From contig NZ_LVYV01000001.1 in assembly GCF_001618955.1 (NCBI RefSeq), positions 937,501 to 1,001,500 on the forward strand: a DNA stretch of 64,000 nt, in the 5' to 3' direction. The translations under genes were made by a program, and so were the position numbers. The notes beneath the pieces are model-generated. The model saw only the letters and a list, made by a program, of their open reading frames with translations, made no database searches and was not told the DNA's origin. Origin of the DNA: Tardiphaga robiniae (GTDB taxonomy: Bacteria > Pseudomonadota > Alphaproteobacteria > Rhizobiales > Xanthobacteraceae). This document shows, piece after piece, positions 8,701-14,409 of this stretch (its first letter is position 1; each line of letters begins with the position of its first letter).

Positions 8701-9724
8701 CATGACAAGTATGCACGGCGGGCTCGGCGAGCTGGACGACGGGCTTGCGTCCGGCGCTCGCGCGCTGGAGATCGCGGGGCGCCTCGGGGACCTCAGGCTT
8801 CGCATCCTTGCCACAAGTTTTCTCTCGCAGGTACGCTTCTTCCGCGGCGATCATGCCCGGGTGGTGGATCTGACCACCGACAATCTTTCCGCTCTGCCTA
8901 CCGGTTGGGCCTTGGAGAATTTTGGAATCGCTGCTCCGCCATCGGTTCACGACCGTGGCTACCTGATCATGAGCCTGGCGGAACTAGGCCGCTTCGCCGA
9001 AGCGGCCGGGCCTGCAGCCGAAGCGATCCGGCTCGTCGCACCGCTGCTGGATGCCTACGCCGTCGGATGGGCTCACCTTACCGATGGGACGGTCCACCTG
9101 CTGCGGGGCGAGTGGGCACAGGCGCGCCCAGGTTTCGAGCGTGCAATGGCGGTGATCAGGGCGGGAAATCTCCCTCTCCTGCTTTCCCTGTCGGTCGCCT
9201 TCTCCGCCTGGAACATGGCGCAGCTTGGCGACGCCAGCGAGGCACTGAGCCGGCTTCAGGAAGGTGAGCAACTCGTCGAGCGTCAGGTCGCGACCGGATA
9301 TGTCGGGAATCTCGGATGGCTCTATCCGTGGCTAGGTCGGACAGCGCTGTTGCTGGGGCGTCTCGACGACGCGCAGCGGCTCGGCACCCGCGCACTGGAA
9401 GCCTCGCCGCACCAGGCCGGGTTCGCGGCTCATGCGCTGCATCTTCTCGGCGAGGTTGCGACCCACCCCGACCGGTTCGATGCCGAGCGCGGCGAGACTC
9501 ATTTTCGCCGGGCGCTGGTACTCGCCGAAACGCGCGGCATGCGTCCGTTGGTCGCCCACTGCAAGTTCGGCCTCGGCAAGCTTTACCGGCGTAGCGGCCC
9601 CCACGCGCACGCGCAGAAGTATTTCACCAGCGCGGCCGCACTGTACCGCACGATGGACATGCCGTTCTGGCTTCAGGAGACCGAGGCCGAGATGCAAAGC
9701 GACATTCGTCGCAGCGCCTCTTAA
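5630..9724 (+). CDS. SARP/AfsR-like regulator with degenerate cyclase domain, AAA ATPase and TPR region
   Basis: This 1364-residue multidomain regulator begins at an ATG with GAGG 7 nt upstream; a GTG at 5759 is an alternative start. The order is: an OmpR-like winged helix (about 50-145, from INLSLLGRF), a BTAD helical domain (to about 260), a class III nucleotide-cyclase-like domain (about 325-500), an AAA/NB-ARC-type ATPase with Walker A GEPGIGKS near residue 552 and Walker B VVFEDVHWID, and a long C-terminal helical, TPR-like region. The cyclase domain keeps the surrounding motifs (VGS, IYFGYP, AGIASG), but the first metal-binding Asp is Lys (VCKLVGS, about residue 336) and the second is Ser (YESSG, about 378). 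It should therefore not make cyclic AMP and probably acts as a sensing or dimerisation module. The target genes are unknown. Confidence 0.88.
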   Translation: MTMCCSRPKRSVTSPIISCSHESEARSISSKTATAWRKAGSRAVEAVSPRINLSLLGRFVLTGPDGVISLPNKKLAALLSYLGCMGPAPQPRERLSTLLWGSHFDAQARQNLRQALFKLRQVIGSDAINSDGEFVCLNPTVVSCDVGRFEALIRDGSHDAMHTAANLYRGPFVDDIIGVSEESWSEWLAGERERLQELALNALVSIGGQELTAGRIDQALQAGQRAHALNNMREDVHRLIMQALVAKGRRTEALTYYLDIVSMLKRELSTEPDAATRALASEIRSGGAADTPEANLFEPQHAGPAVAEAFPTSTYAVTAANVDDLEQRQLTILVCKLVGSLSDRLDAEDVHDLITAFHRMIAEIVAQFDGFAAHYESSGALIYFGYPTAREHDAEQAVRAGRALLDAVRTLKTSFGAALQASAGIASGLVVVGKWRGAGNMQQRVAIGDTSDMATRLQAAAVPGEALIAASTRRLVGQMFDCRARDPIEVKGLPQPVEAWQVRGETAGVSRFEARRAGKLTPLVGRQEEIERLLRRWDQAKLGEGRVVLLSGEPGIGKSRIAESLLRRLDGEPHTRIRYFCSPHHAQSALHPFIAQLEQAAGFEPSSDFSAKLEKLEALLKPTAKNLPRDMALIAELLTLPTDGRYPALAVSPQQKREMTLAALLDQLDGLTAKSPILVVFEDVHWIDPTSLDLLDRLVARAANLPVLLAVTFRPELEPTWVGQPHVTMLLLSRLGRHDSAAIIGGVTKDKPLPDVVTNQILAHTDGVPLFIEELTRTLLDSRLLRETTDRYVLDGPLPPLAIPTTLQASLVARLDRLGTVKHVAQIGAAIGREFSHELIAAVSAMPPMDLDAALERLTASGLISRRGTSADATYAFKHALVQDAAYITMLRSRRRQLHADIANVLVERLAATVERVPEVVAHHFTEAGLAREAIDFWLKAGRLAHVRWALREAVEFFERTLEVLATLPESRSTLEQGFDIRLDLRQLLVRLGEVGRALERLREAGTLAERMNDEGRRGRVCAVMTSMHGGLGELDDGLASGARALEIAGRLGDLRLRILATSFLSQVRFFRGDHARVVDLTTDNLSALPTGWALENFGIAAPPSVHDRGYLIMSLAELGRFAEAAGPAAEAIRLVAPLLDAYAVGWAHLTDGTVHLLRGEWAQARPGFERAMAVIRAGNLPLLLSLSVAFSAWNMAQLGDASEALSRLQEGEQLVERQVATGYVGNLGWLYPWLGRTALLLGRLDDAQRLGTRALEASPHQAGFAAHALHLLGEVATHPDRFDAERGETHFRRALVLAETRGMRPLVAHCKFGLGKLYRRSGPHAHAQKYFTSAAALYRTMDMPFWLQETEAEMQSDIRRSAS

Positions 9725-9873
9725 AGCCTCAGCTCTTCGTCGATGACGGCGATTTCATAGCAATAAGTCAAATGGCCGAGTGGTGTGATCGACAGCGCCG
9801 TCAGTGAGCTGTTGAAATGAGCATCCTTCGGCACAGATGAAACCGCCTCATGTGCACCGAGGTCGAATGCCAT
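9721..9873 (-). other. possible 50-residue open frame or gene remnant
   Basis: On the minus strand an ATG at 9873 opens 50 codons ending in TAA that overlap the last bases of the SARP-like gene. The translation (with TALSITPLGHLTYCYEIAVIDEELRL split over its last half) reads like the C-terminus of a globular protein rather than random sequence, but I cannot name a family and see no clear Shine-Dalgarno. It is probably a remnant, given the degraded transporter fragment beside it. The stretch 9874-10045 shows nothing recognisable. Confidence 0.25.
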
Positions 9874-10045
9874 CAGTCGACGTTACGGCACGGTCCAATT
9901 TGCAGCAGAGACCGGACATTCGCTGTTCGAATGTTATGGAATACGGTGTCGACTAATAAAGAGCGCAGCCGGTCGTTTTCCGTGGCTTTGATGCAGGCTG
10001 GAGGCGTTCGCGCGCCCATCCGCGTCTCGCCATCGCCGGCACGAC

Positions 10046-10285
10046 TTGGTACGACGCTGGTGGACGTGCTGAAGGGCTGAGCCGAGCTCGCTTGAGCTGG
10101 GCATCTACCTTGTGCCCCGCCTCGGCGCGGCAACGTTCTTTGCGCTCCTGATCACCGGGCAGATGCTGGGATCGATGATCTTCGACCATTTCGGGTTGCT
10201 TGGTGTGCCCGTTCAACCCGCCGGATTGATCCGCTTTGCAGGAGCGGCTTGCCTGATCCTGGGCGTGATCCTGATCAGGCATTGA
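10046..10285 (+). pseudogene. C-terminal remnant of a YdcZ/DUF606-type (DMT) membrane transporter
   Basis: From about 10073 to the TGA at 10283-10285 one frame reads LGIYLVPRLGAATFFALL, then ITGQMLGSMIFDHFGLLGVP, then AGLIRFAGAACLILGVILIRH. This is the characteristic end of the YdcZ (DUF606) branch of drug/metabolite transporters, including the PRLGAAT and GQ-x-x-x-S-x-x-x-DHFG motifs. A stop codon (10070-10072) separates it from a Trp-Trp pair upstream that also fits the family, and the N-terminal helices are missing. It is a broken gene. Confidence 0.7.
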
Positions 10286-10420
10286 CGCGCAGGCAGAACG
10301 TCCGTCGGCCTGTGTCAGTTCGATCCGGTCGCACGACGCGCGCTTGTGCGAGGATGCGCTTGCCGACAGCACAAAGCCCGTTCGTGAGAGCGGACCTTTT
10401 GTTTTCGCGCTACACACTGT

Positions 10421-10469
10421 CATTCCGGGACGGGACTGGCGCCAGAGGCGACAGGACCGGGCCCGGAAT
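10421..10469. repeat. intergenic palindromic repeat
   Basis: The sequence starts with CATTCCGGGAC and ends with CCCGGAATC, giving 8-bp complementary ends (10422-10429 with 10462-10469) around a GC-rich centre. This matches the general look of the abundant palindromic intergenic elements of Bradyrhizobium-type genomes. It lies in the gap between the transporter remnant and the sulfurtransferase, in which I see no gene. Confidence 0.5.
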
Positions 10470-10501
10470 CTCGACATGGAACGATGAACATTTTGGGATT
10501 T

Positions 10502-10540
10502 CGGGATGCATCAGCCGGCTCCGCCGTCTGATGCATCCCG
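10502..10540. terminator. 13-bp stem hairpin downstream of the sulfurtransferase gene
   Basis: A perfect 13-bp inverted repeat (10502-10514 with 10528-10540, arm CGGGATGCATCAG) has a 13-nt loop. It sits about 19 bp beyond the stop codon of the minus-strand sulfurtransferase gene. There is no clear T-run on the minus-strand side, so it may be a repeat element or RNA-stabilising hairpin rather than a classical intrinsic terminator. Confidence 0.5.
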
Positions 10541-10558
10541 GAATGACGAGCGTGGTGG

Positions 10559-11437
10559 TTACGCCGCCACCGCCTGTTTCTCGCCCACCACCGGCAGGCC
10601 TTCCTCGATGGGATACTTCACATCGCGGCTCCATTCATTCCACGACCCGAAATACATTCGCACATCGGCGACGCGGGCGTTCTTCAGCGCGAGGAACGTG
10701 TTCGACGCCCGCGCGCCCTTGAAGCAATAGAGATAGACCGTGGTTGCCGGCGTGATCCCGACAGTGGCGCATTCGGCGAGGATCTCGTTCTTCGACTTGA
10801 AGCGCGGACCTTCCGATGTCGGTTTCATCATGCGGTACCATTCGATCCAGACCGCGCCGGGGATGCGACCCATGCGCGGGCAGAAATCCTTGCCATAAGG
10901 CGAGGAGCTTTCGCCGATCCATTCATCAACGTCGCGAACGTCGAGGATCGCGATTGACGGATTGTCGAGTGCGGCCTGCATGGTGCCCGCATCGATCAGG
11001 ATCGAGCCGGCTTCCGGTTTGATCGCAAACGAAGCCGCTGTCGGCGTCGGGACATCAGTCGTCGTCGGCAGACCCTTCATGGTCCAGGCTTCAAAGCCGC
11101 CGTGCAGCACCTTGATCTTGGGATAGCCGAGGAATTCAAGCAGGAAGTAGCCACGGCAGGACTGGCCGAAGCCGGAATTCATCGACTGTTCGTAGATTAC
11201 TGCAGTTTCGCTGCCGGACAGGCCGGCACCGCCGAAGGCCGCGGCGAACTTCTTCTTCAACTCGTCCATACCTTCGGGCGTCGAGGTCGCGAGGAACGTG
11301 AAGATCTCGTGGAGATTGACGGCGCCGGGGATATGCCCGGCCGCATAGGCATCGGGATTACGCGTGTCGATGATGACACAAGGTTCTGACTTCATGAACG
11401 TGACGAGGTCGTCTGCGGAAATGAGAACTTCAGCCAT
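10559..11437 (-). CDS. sulfurtransferase (tandem rhodanese domains)
   Basis: This protein of 292 residues has two rhodanese domains, an inactive N-terminal one (VIIDTRNPDAYAAGHIPGA) and a catalytic C-terminal one (AILDVRDVDEWIGE). The active-site loop is CFKGARAS with the persulfide Cys near residue 238. This layout is that of thiosulfate/3-mercaptopyruvate sulfurtransferases, which move sulfane sulfur onto thiophilic acceptors in the cytoplasm. The start is placed at MAEVLISADD because GGAGG lies 6 nt upstream; the frame is open further upstream but without a comparable site. It follows the acyl-CoA dehydrogenase and OsmC genes on the same strand with a gap of 128 bp, so a shared sulfur- or redox-related unit is possible. 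The exact substrate is not visible. Confidence 0.9.
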   Translation of the reverse strand: MAEVLISADDLVTFMKSEPCVIIDTRNPDAYAAGHIPGAVNLHEIFTFLATSTPEGMDELKKKFAAAFGGAGLSGSETAVIYEQSMNSGFGQSCRGYFLLEFLGYPKIKVLHGGFEAWTMKGLPTTTDVPTPTAASFAIKPEAGSILIDAGTMQAALDNPSIAILDVRDVDEWIGESSSPYGKDFCPRMGRIPGAVWIEWYRMMKPTSEGPRFKSKNEILAECATVGITPATTVYLYCFKGARASNTFLALKNARVADVRMYFGSWNEWSRDVKYPIEEGLPVVGEKQAVAA

Positions 11438-11565
11438 TGAAAGCCTCCATTGTGTTGAACCATCGTTGTTGAGTCGTTTGTGCTGGATCGCCTGTCGTTT
11501 CGCCGTGAGGTGAAGAAATTCGTCTTCTGGTCTTGGCATGATCGGGGTCATTGGCATGACCGGAA

Positions 11566-12705
11566 TCACGCCCCGCCCTGGTCTCCCTGATATTCGCGCG
11601 CATTGTCTGCGAGCATTTTTCTGAGTTGCTTGGTGGCGGGGGTGACGATCGCCACGAAATAAGACTCGCGCAGCCGGCGCTGCGCACGATGAGATTTGAG
11701 ATAGCCGCGCGCGCCACAATGCAGCATCGTTGCATGCGCAGCGGCGACCGCGGCATCGCCCGCGCGCAGACGCAACTCGACGACGCTGCGCCAATAGGCA
11801 TTGCTCGTGTCAAAGGGTGTGGCCGCGAGCATCATCGTCTCGGCCTCCATTTTCGCGAGAAGCCCGGCGAAATCCTCGGGCTGCTGTGGCAGGAAGCAAT
11901 TGACGTGGGCGAGCGATGGCTTAACGCTATCCATGATAGCCACGCAATCGCGCAGCAGTCCGAGGCCCATGCCCATCTGCATGAGGATGAAGCCCGCGCG
12001 AATTTTCTTCACGAACGGCATCGCGGGCGCCGCGAGCACCTGATCGTCTGGAATGAAGACATCGCGGAATTGCACGGCGTAGGTGCCGGTGCCGTCCATC
12101 GCGAGGAACGGCTTGCACGGCGTCAGCGACAGATTTTCATCGGCGCAATCGGCGAGGAACATCACCTTCTCGCCGGAGCCATCATCGAGTTCGAAGATGG
12201 TGCCGAACATATGGTCGGGGCCGAGATTGGACACCCATGGCAGCGCACCGCGCACGATATAGCCGCCGTCGGTACGCCGGCCCTTCAGCTTGAGTTTCTC
12301 GATGCCGAAGAAGCTCTTCATCGGATTGGAGAGGCCGGTGCCGCCGAGCAACTTGCCGCTTGCGGTGTCGCTCAGATACTTCGCCTTCAGCGCGGCATTG
12401 TCGGAATTAAGGATGTACCAGACCAGCGTGTTCTGACACCACGCCATGAAGGCCGTCGCACCACAGGTCTCACCGATGGTGGTGATGCCCGCGATCGTCT
12501 CGCCGAGATCCGCGTGTGCCGACCAAGCGCCGACATCGCCGAGATGACGTAGCGCCCGGTCTGGATAGATCGTGCCTTCATCGATCTCCAAAGCGATCGG
12601 GGAAAGATCGGTGCGCGCGACGGCAGCTATTCGCTCGACGAGCGACGGTGTGTCGCCGGTCACTTCAATATCGTCAGATTTCCGCAGCACTGCCGTCGTG
12701 GTCAT
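11566..12705 (-). CDS. acyl-CoA dehydrogenase family protein
   Basis: This 379-residue flavoprotein-type sequence fits the acyl-CoA dehydrogenase superfamily. It has an N-terminal helical domain, the middle beta-domain (TGLSNPMKSFFG; LKGRRTDGGYIVRGALPWVSN, in two adjacent pieces) and a C-terminal helical bundle with AHATMLHCGARGYLKSH. The usual catalytic Glu cannot be placed with confidence. The superfamily also contains flavin-dependent monooxygenases acting on sulfur or nitrogen compounds, which is plausible here because an OsmC protein and a sulfurtransferase are neighbours. The ATG at 12705 was chosen because it has GGAG just upstream and gives a normal family length; the frame continues upstream. 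It is 67 bp downstream of the OsmC gene and probably in the same operon. Confidence 0.82.
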   Translation of the reverse strand: MTTTAVLRKSDDIEVTGDTPSLVERIAAVARTDLSPIALEIDEGTIYPDRALRHLGDVGAWSAHADLGETIAGITTIGETCGATAFMAWCQNTLVWYILNSDNAALKAKYLSDTASGKLLGGTGLSNPMKSFFGIEKLKLKGRRTDGGYIVRGALPWVSNLGPDHMFGTIFELDDGSGEKVMFLADCADENLSLTPCKPFLAMDGTGTYAVQFRDVFIPDDQVLAAPAMPFVKKIRAGFILMQMGMGLGLLRDCVAIMDSVKPSLAHVNCFLPQQPEDFAGLLAKMEAETMMLAATPFDTSNAYWRSVVELRLRAGDAAVAAAHATMLHCGARGYLKSHRAQRRLRESYFVAIVTPATKQLRKMLADNAREYQGDQGGA

Positions 12706-12772
12706 GTCGATCTCCGTCACGCGCAAGGAAGAGAGACTGCGGCCGCATCGCTGCGGCCGCGCAAACTCACAT

Positions 12773-13315
12773 TCAGGCAAAGACTTCGAGATTGACCGGA
12801 CGCGTGAAGGTGTTGGCCACAGGCGACCACTTCTTGACATGATCGATCAGCGCATCGATCTCGACCTGGGCAACGCCTTCGCATTCCATGTCGACCTTGA
12901 TGCGCACATCGGTAAAGCCGACCGGCTTCTCGCTGATGTCGCCGGTGCCCCAGACAGCGGTGATGTTGAGATCGCCTTCGAGCTGCAATTCGAGCTTGTT
13001 GACCGTCCAGCCGCGATGCACGGCATTGGCGTGCAGGCCGACGGCGATGCAGGAGCCAAGCGCCGCCAATGACGCCTCTGACGGATTCGGCGCAGTGTCG
13101 TCGCCGAGCAGCGCCGGCGGCTCATCGACGATGTAAGGCGGCAGGTTGCGGATGTAGTTGGCGTGGCGGAACTTGCCCTCGGCCACCGTTTTGCACTTCA
13201 GCGTCTTAATGACATTGGGATTGGCTTTGCCGTTGGCGATCAGTTGTTCGAGGCCGCCTTTGTCGATCGGCGCGAGGCAGCCGGTCAGGGCGGTTTTGGC
13301 GGCAACAGCAGTCAT
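12773..13315 (-). CDS. OsmC family protein
   Basis: This protein of 180 residues matches the OsmC/Ohr fold. It includes the region PNPSEASLAALGSCIAVGLH with a Cys at the start of the central helix, and the C-terminal segment DVRIKVDMECEGVAQVEIDAL. OsmC proteins are thiol-dependent peroxidases that reduce organic hydroperoxides. The second redox Cys is not in the classical place (the other Cys are in LKCKTV and MECEG), so peroxidase activity is uncertain. The start at 13315 has GGGAG about 8 nt upstream. It is the first gene of a minus-strand unit with the acyl-CoA dehydrogenase and probably the sulfurtransferase. It is divergent from a TetR gene with a perfect palindrome in the shared promoter region, which suggests TetR control. 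Confidence 0.88.
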   Translation of the reverse strand: MTAVAAKTALTGCLAPIDKGGLEQLIANGKANPNVIKTLKCKTVAEGKFRHANYIRNLPPYIVDEPPALLGDDTAPNPSEASLAALGSCIAVGLHANAVHRGWTVNKLELQLEGDLNITAVWGTGDISEKPVGFTDVRIKVDMECEGVAQVEIDALIDHVKKWSPVANTFTRPVNLEVFA

Positions 13316-13343
13316 TGGTTTTCTCCCTTGCAGATTGGAAAGA

Positions 13344-13359
13344 TACAGAACGTTCTGTA
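13344..13359. promoter_or_regulatory. 16-bp perfect palindrome, candidate TetR operator
   Basis: The sequence TACAGAACGTTCTGTA is identical to its reverse complement. It lies 29 bp upstream of the OsmC start codon, in the 236-bp gap between that gene and the divergent TetR gene. Size, symmetry and position are typical for the operator of a local TetR repressor controlling both directions. Confidence 0.65.
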
Positions 13360-13551
13360 GCTTTGCAGAAACCGTGCCAGCGTCTGCCGATGCGAGAACC
13401 ATTGCGGGATCAGCGAGTTGCGGAACTGATGCGAAATGGGGCAGAGGCCGAACTGCCGCTTAGCGCGGCAAATGCGTATTTACCCGCTCGAATATTGGTC
13501 AGGAACCGATGATCGCTTGCGCCGCGCGCGCGCCATGACATATGACAGGGC

Positions 13552-14235
13552 ATGACTGATGCGATGCCGCAGGCTGTCGAAAGCAATGCTCCGCAGGTAA
13601 CGCCGCGGGAGCGGCTGATGGACGCGGCAACAAGGCTGTTCTGCAAGAATGGCATCAATGCCACCGGCATCGACGCCATCGTCAGTGAGGCTGGCACGGC
13701 CAAAACCACGCTCTACAAGAACTTCAAATCGAAGGACGATCTCGTCGACGCCGTGCTCAAGGCGGAAAGCGAGGCCTGGCGCGGCTGGTTCATTGCAGCC
13801 GTGGAACGCGCCAAAACCCCGCGTGAAAAGCTGGATTCGATCTTCCCCGCGCTGAAGAGCTGGTTTGCCGAAGAGACCTATTATGGCTGTGTTTTCATCA
13901 ATGCAGTCGGCGAGCACTCCAAGGACGAAACCCGGCTGCGCGACATCACGATCCGGCATAAATCGTTCGTTCTCAAGCACATCTCCGGACTGGCCGAGGC
14001 TGCCGGCGCCAAGAAGCCGGACTTTCTCGCGCACCAGATCGGCCTCTTGATGGACGGCGCCATCGTCGCCGCCATGGTGACCCGCGATCCGACCGTCGCG
14101 GACGCCGCCGGCATGGCCGCCAATGCCCTGCTCGACGAGGCCTGCGGACCGCCCAAAATCCGCCGCACCCGGCGCGCCGGCCTGCAAGGCGGCGCTGCCG
14201 CTTTGGCCAAGGAAGACCTCAGTGTCGTCGACTGA
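13552..14235 (+). CDS. TetR/AcrR family transcriptional regulator
   Basis: This 227-residue protein has an N-terminal TetR DNA-binding domain. RERLMDAATRLFCKNGINATGIDAIV is followed by the recognition helix region AGTAKTTLYKNFKSKDDLV, and then a helical ligand-binding domain. The C-terminus is Arg/Ala-rich and extended. The gene is divergent from the OsmC / acyl-CoA dehydrogenase / sulfurtransferase genes and most likely represses them, and itself, through the palindrome at 13344-13359. The inducer is unknown; TetR proteins beside OsmC genes often respond to electrophiles or hydroperoxides, but this is inference. The gap 14236-14409 before sucA shows no further gene. Confidence 0.9.
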   Translation: MTDAMPQAVESNAPQVTPRERLMDAATRLFCKNGINATGIDAIVSEAGTAKTTLYKNFKSKDDLVDAVLKAESEAWRGWFIAAVERAKTPREKLDSIFPALKSWFAEETYYGCVFINAVGEHSKDETRLRDITIRHKSFVLKHISGLAEAAGAKKPDFLAHQIGLLMDGAIVAAMVTRDPTVADAAGMAANALLDEACGPPKIRRTRRAGLQGGAAALAKEDLSVVD

Positions 14236-14409
14236 AATCAGCGGACAAAATCTCGCGCACAAAGAATTGACGAAATATTCAGTTCTTCGTGCTTTTCAGG
14301 GCGCACATTCGGATTAAATAGGGTAGAAGCTCGCTCGACTTTAGGATGATCCGGCAACCGGATCAGCCCTCGCTAAAATTTCCGCGCGATACCAAATCAG
14401 GACGCCATC

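Noticed and set aside
10559-11794. Long N-terminal extension of the sulfurtransferase frame
   Set aside because: The first 119 codons have no family resemblance and overlap the acyl-CoA dehydrogenase gene; the ATG at 11437 has a proper ribosome-binding site.
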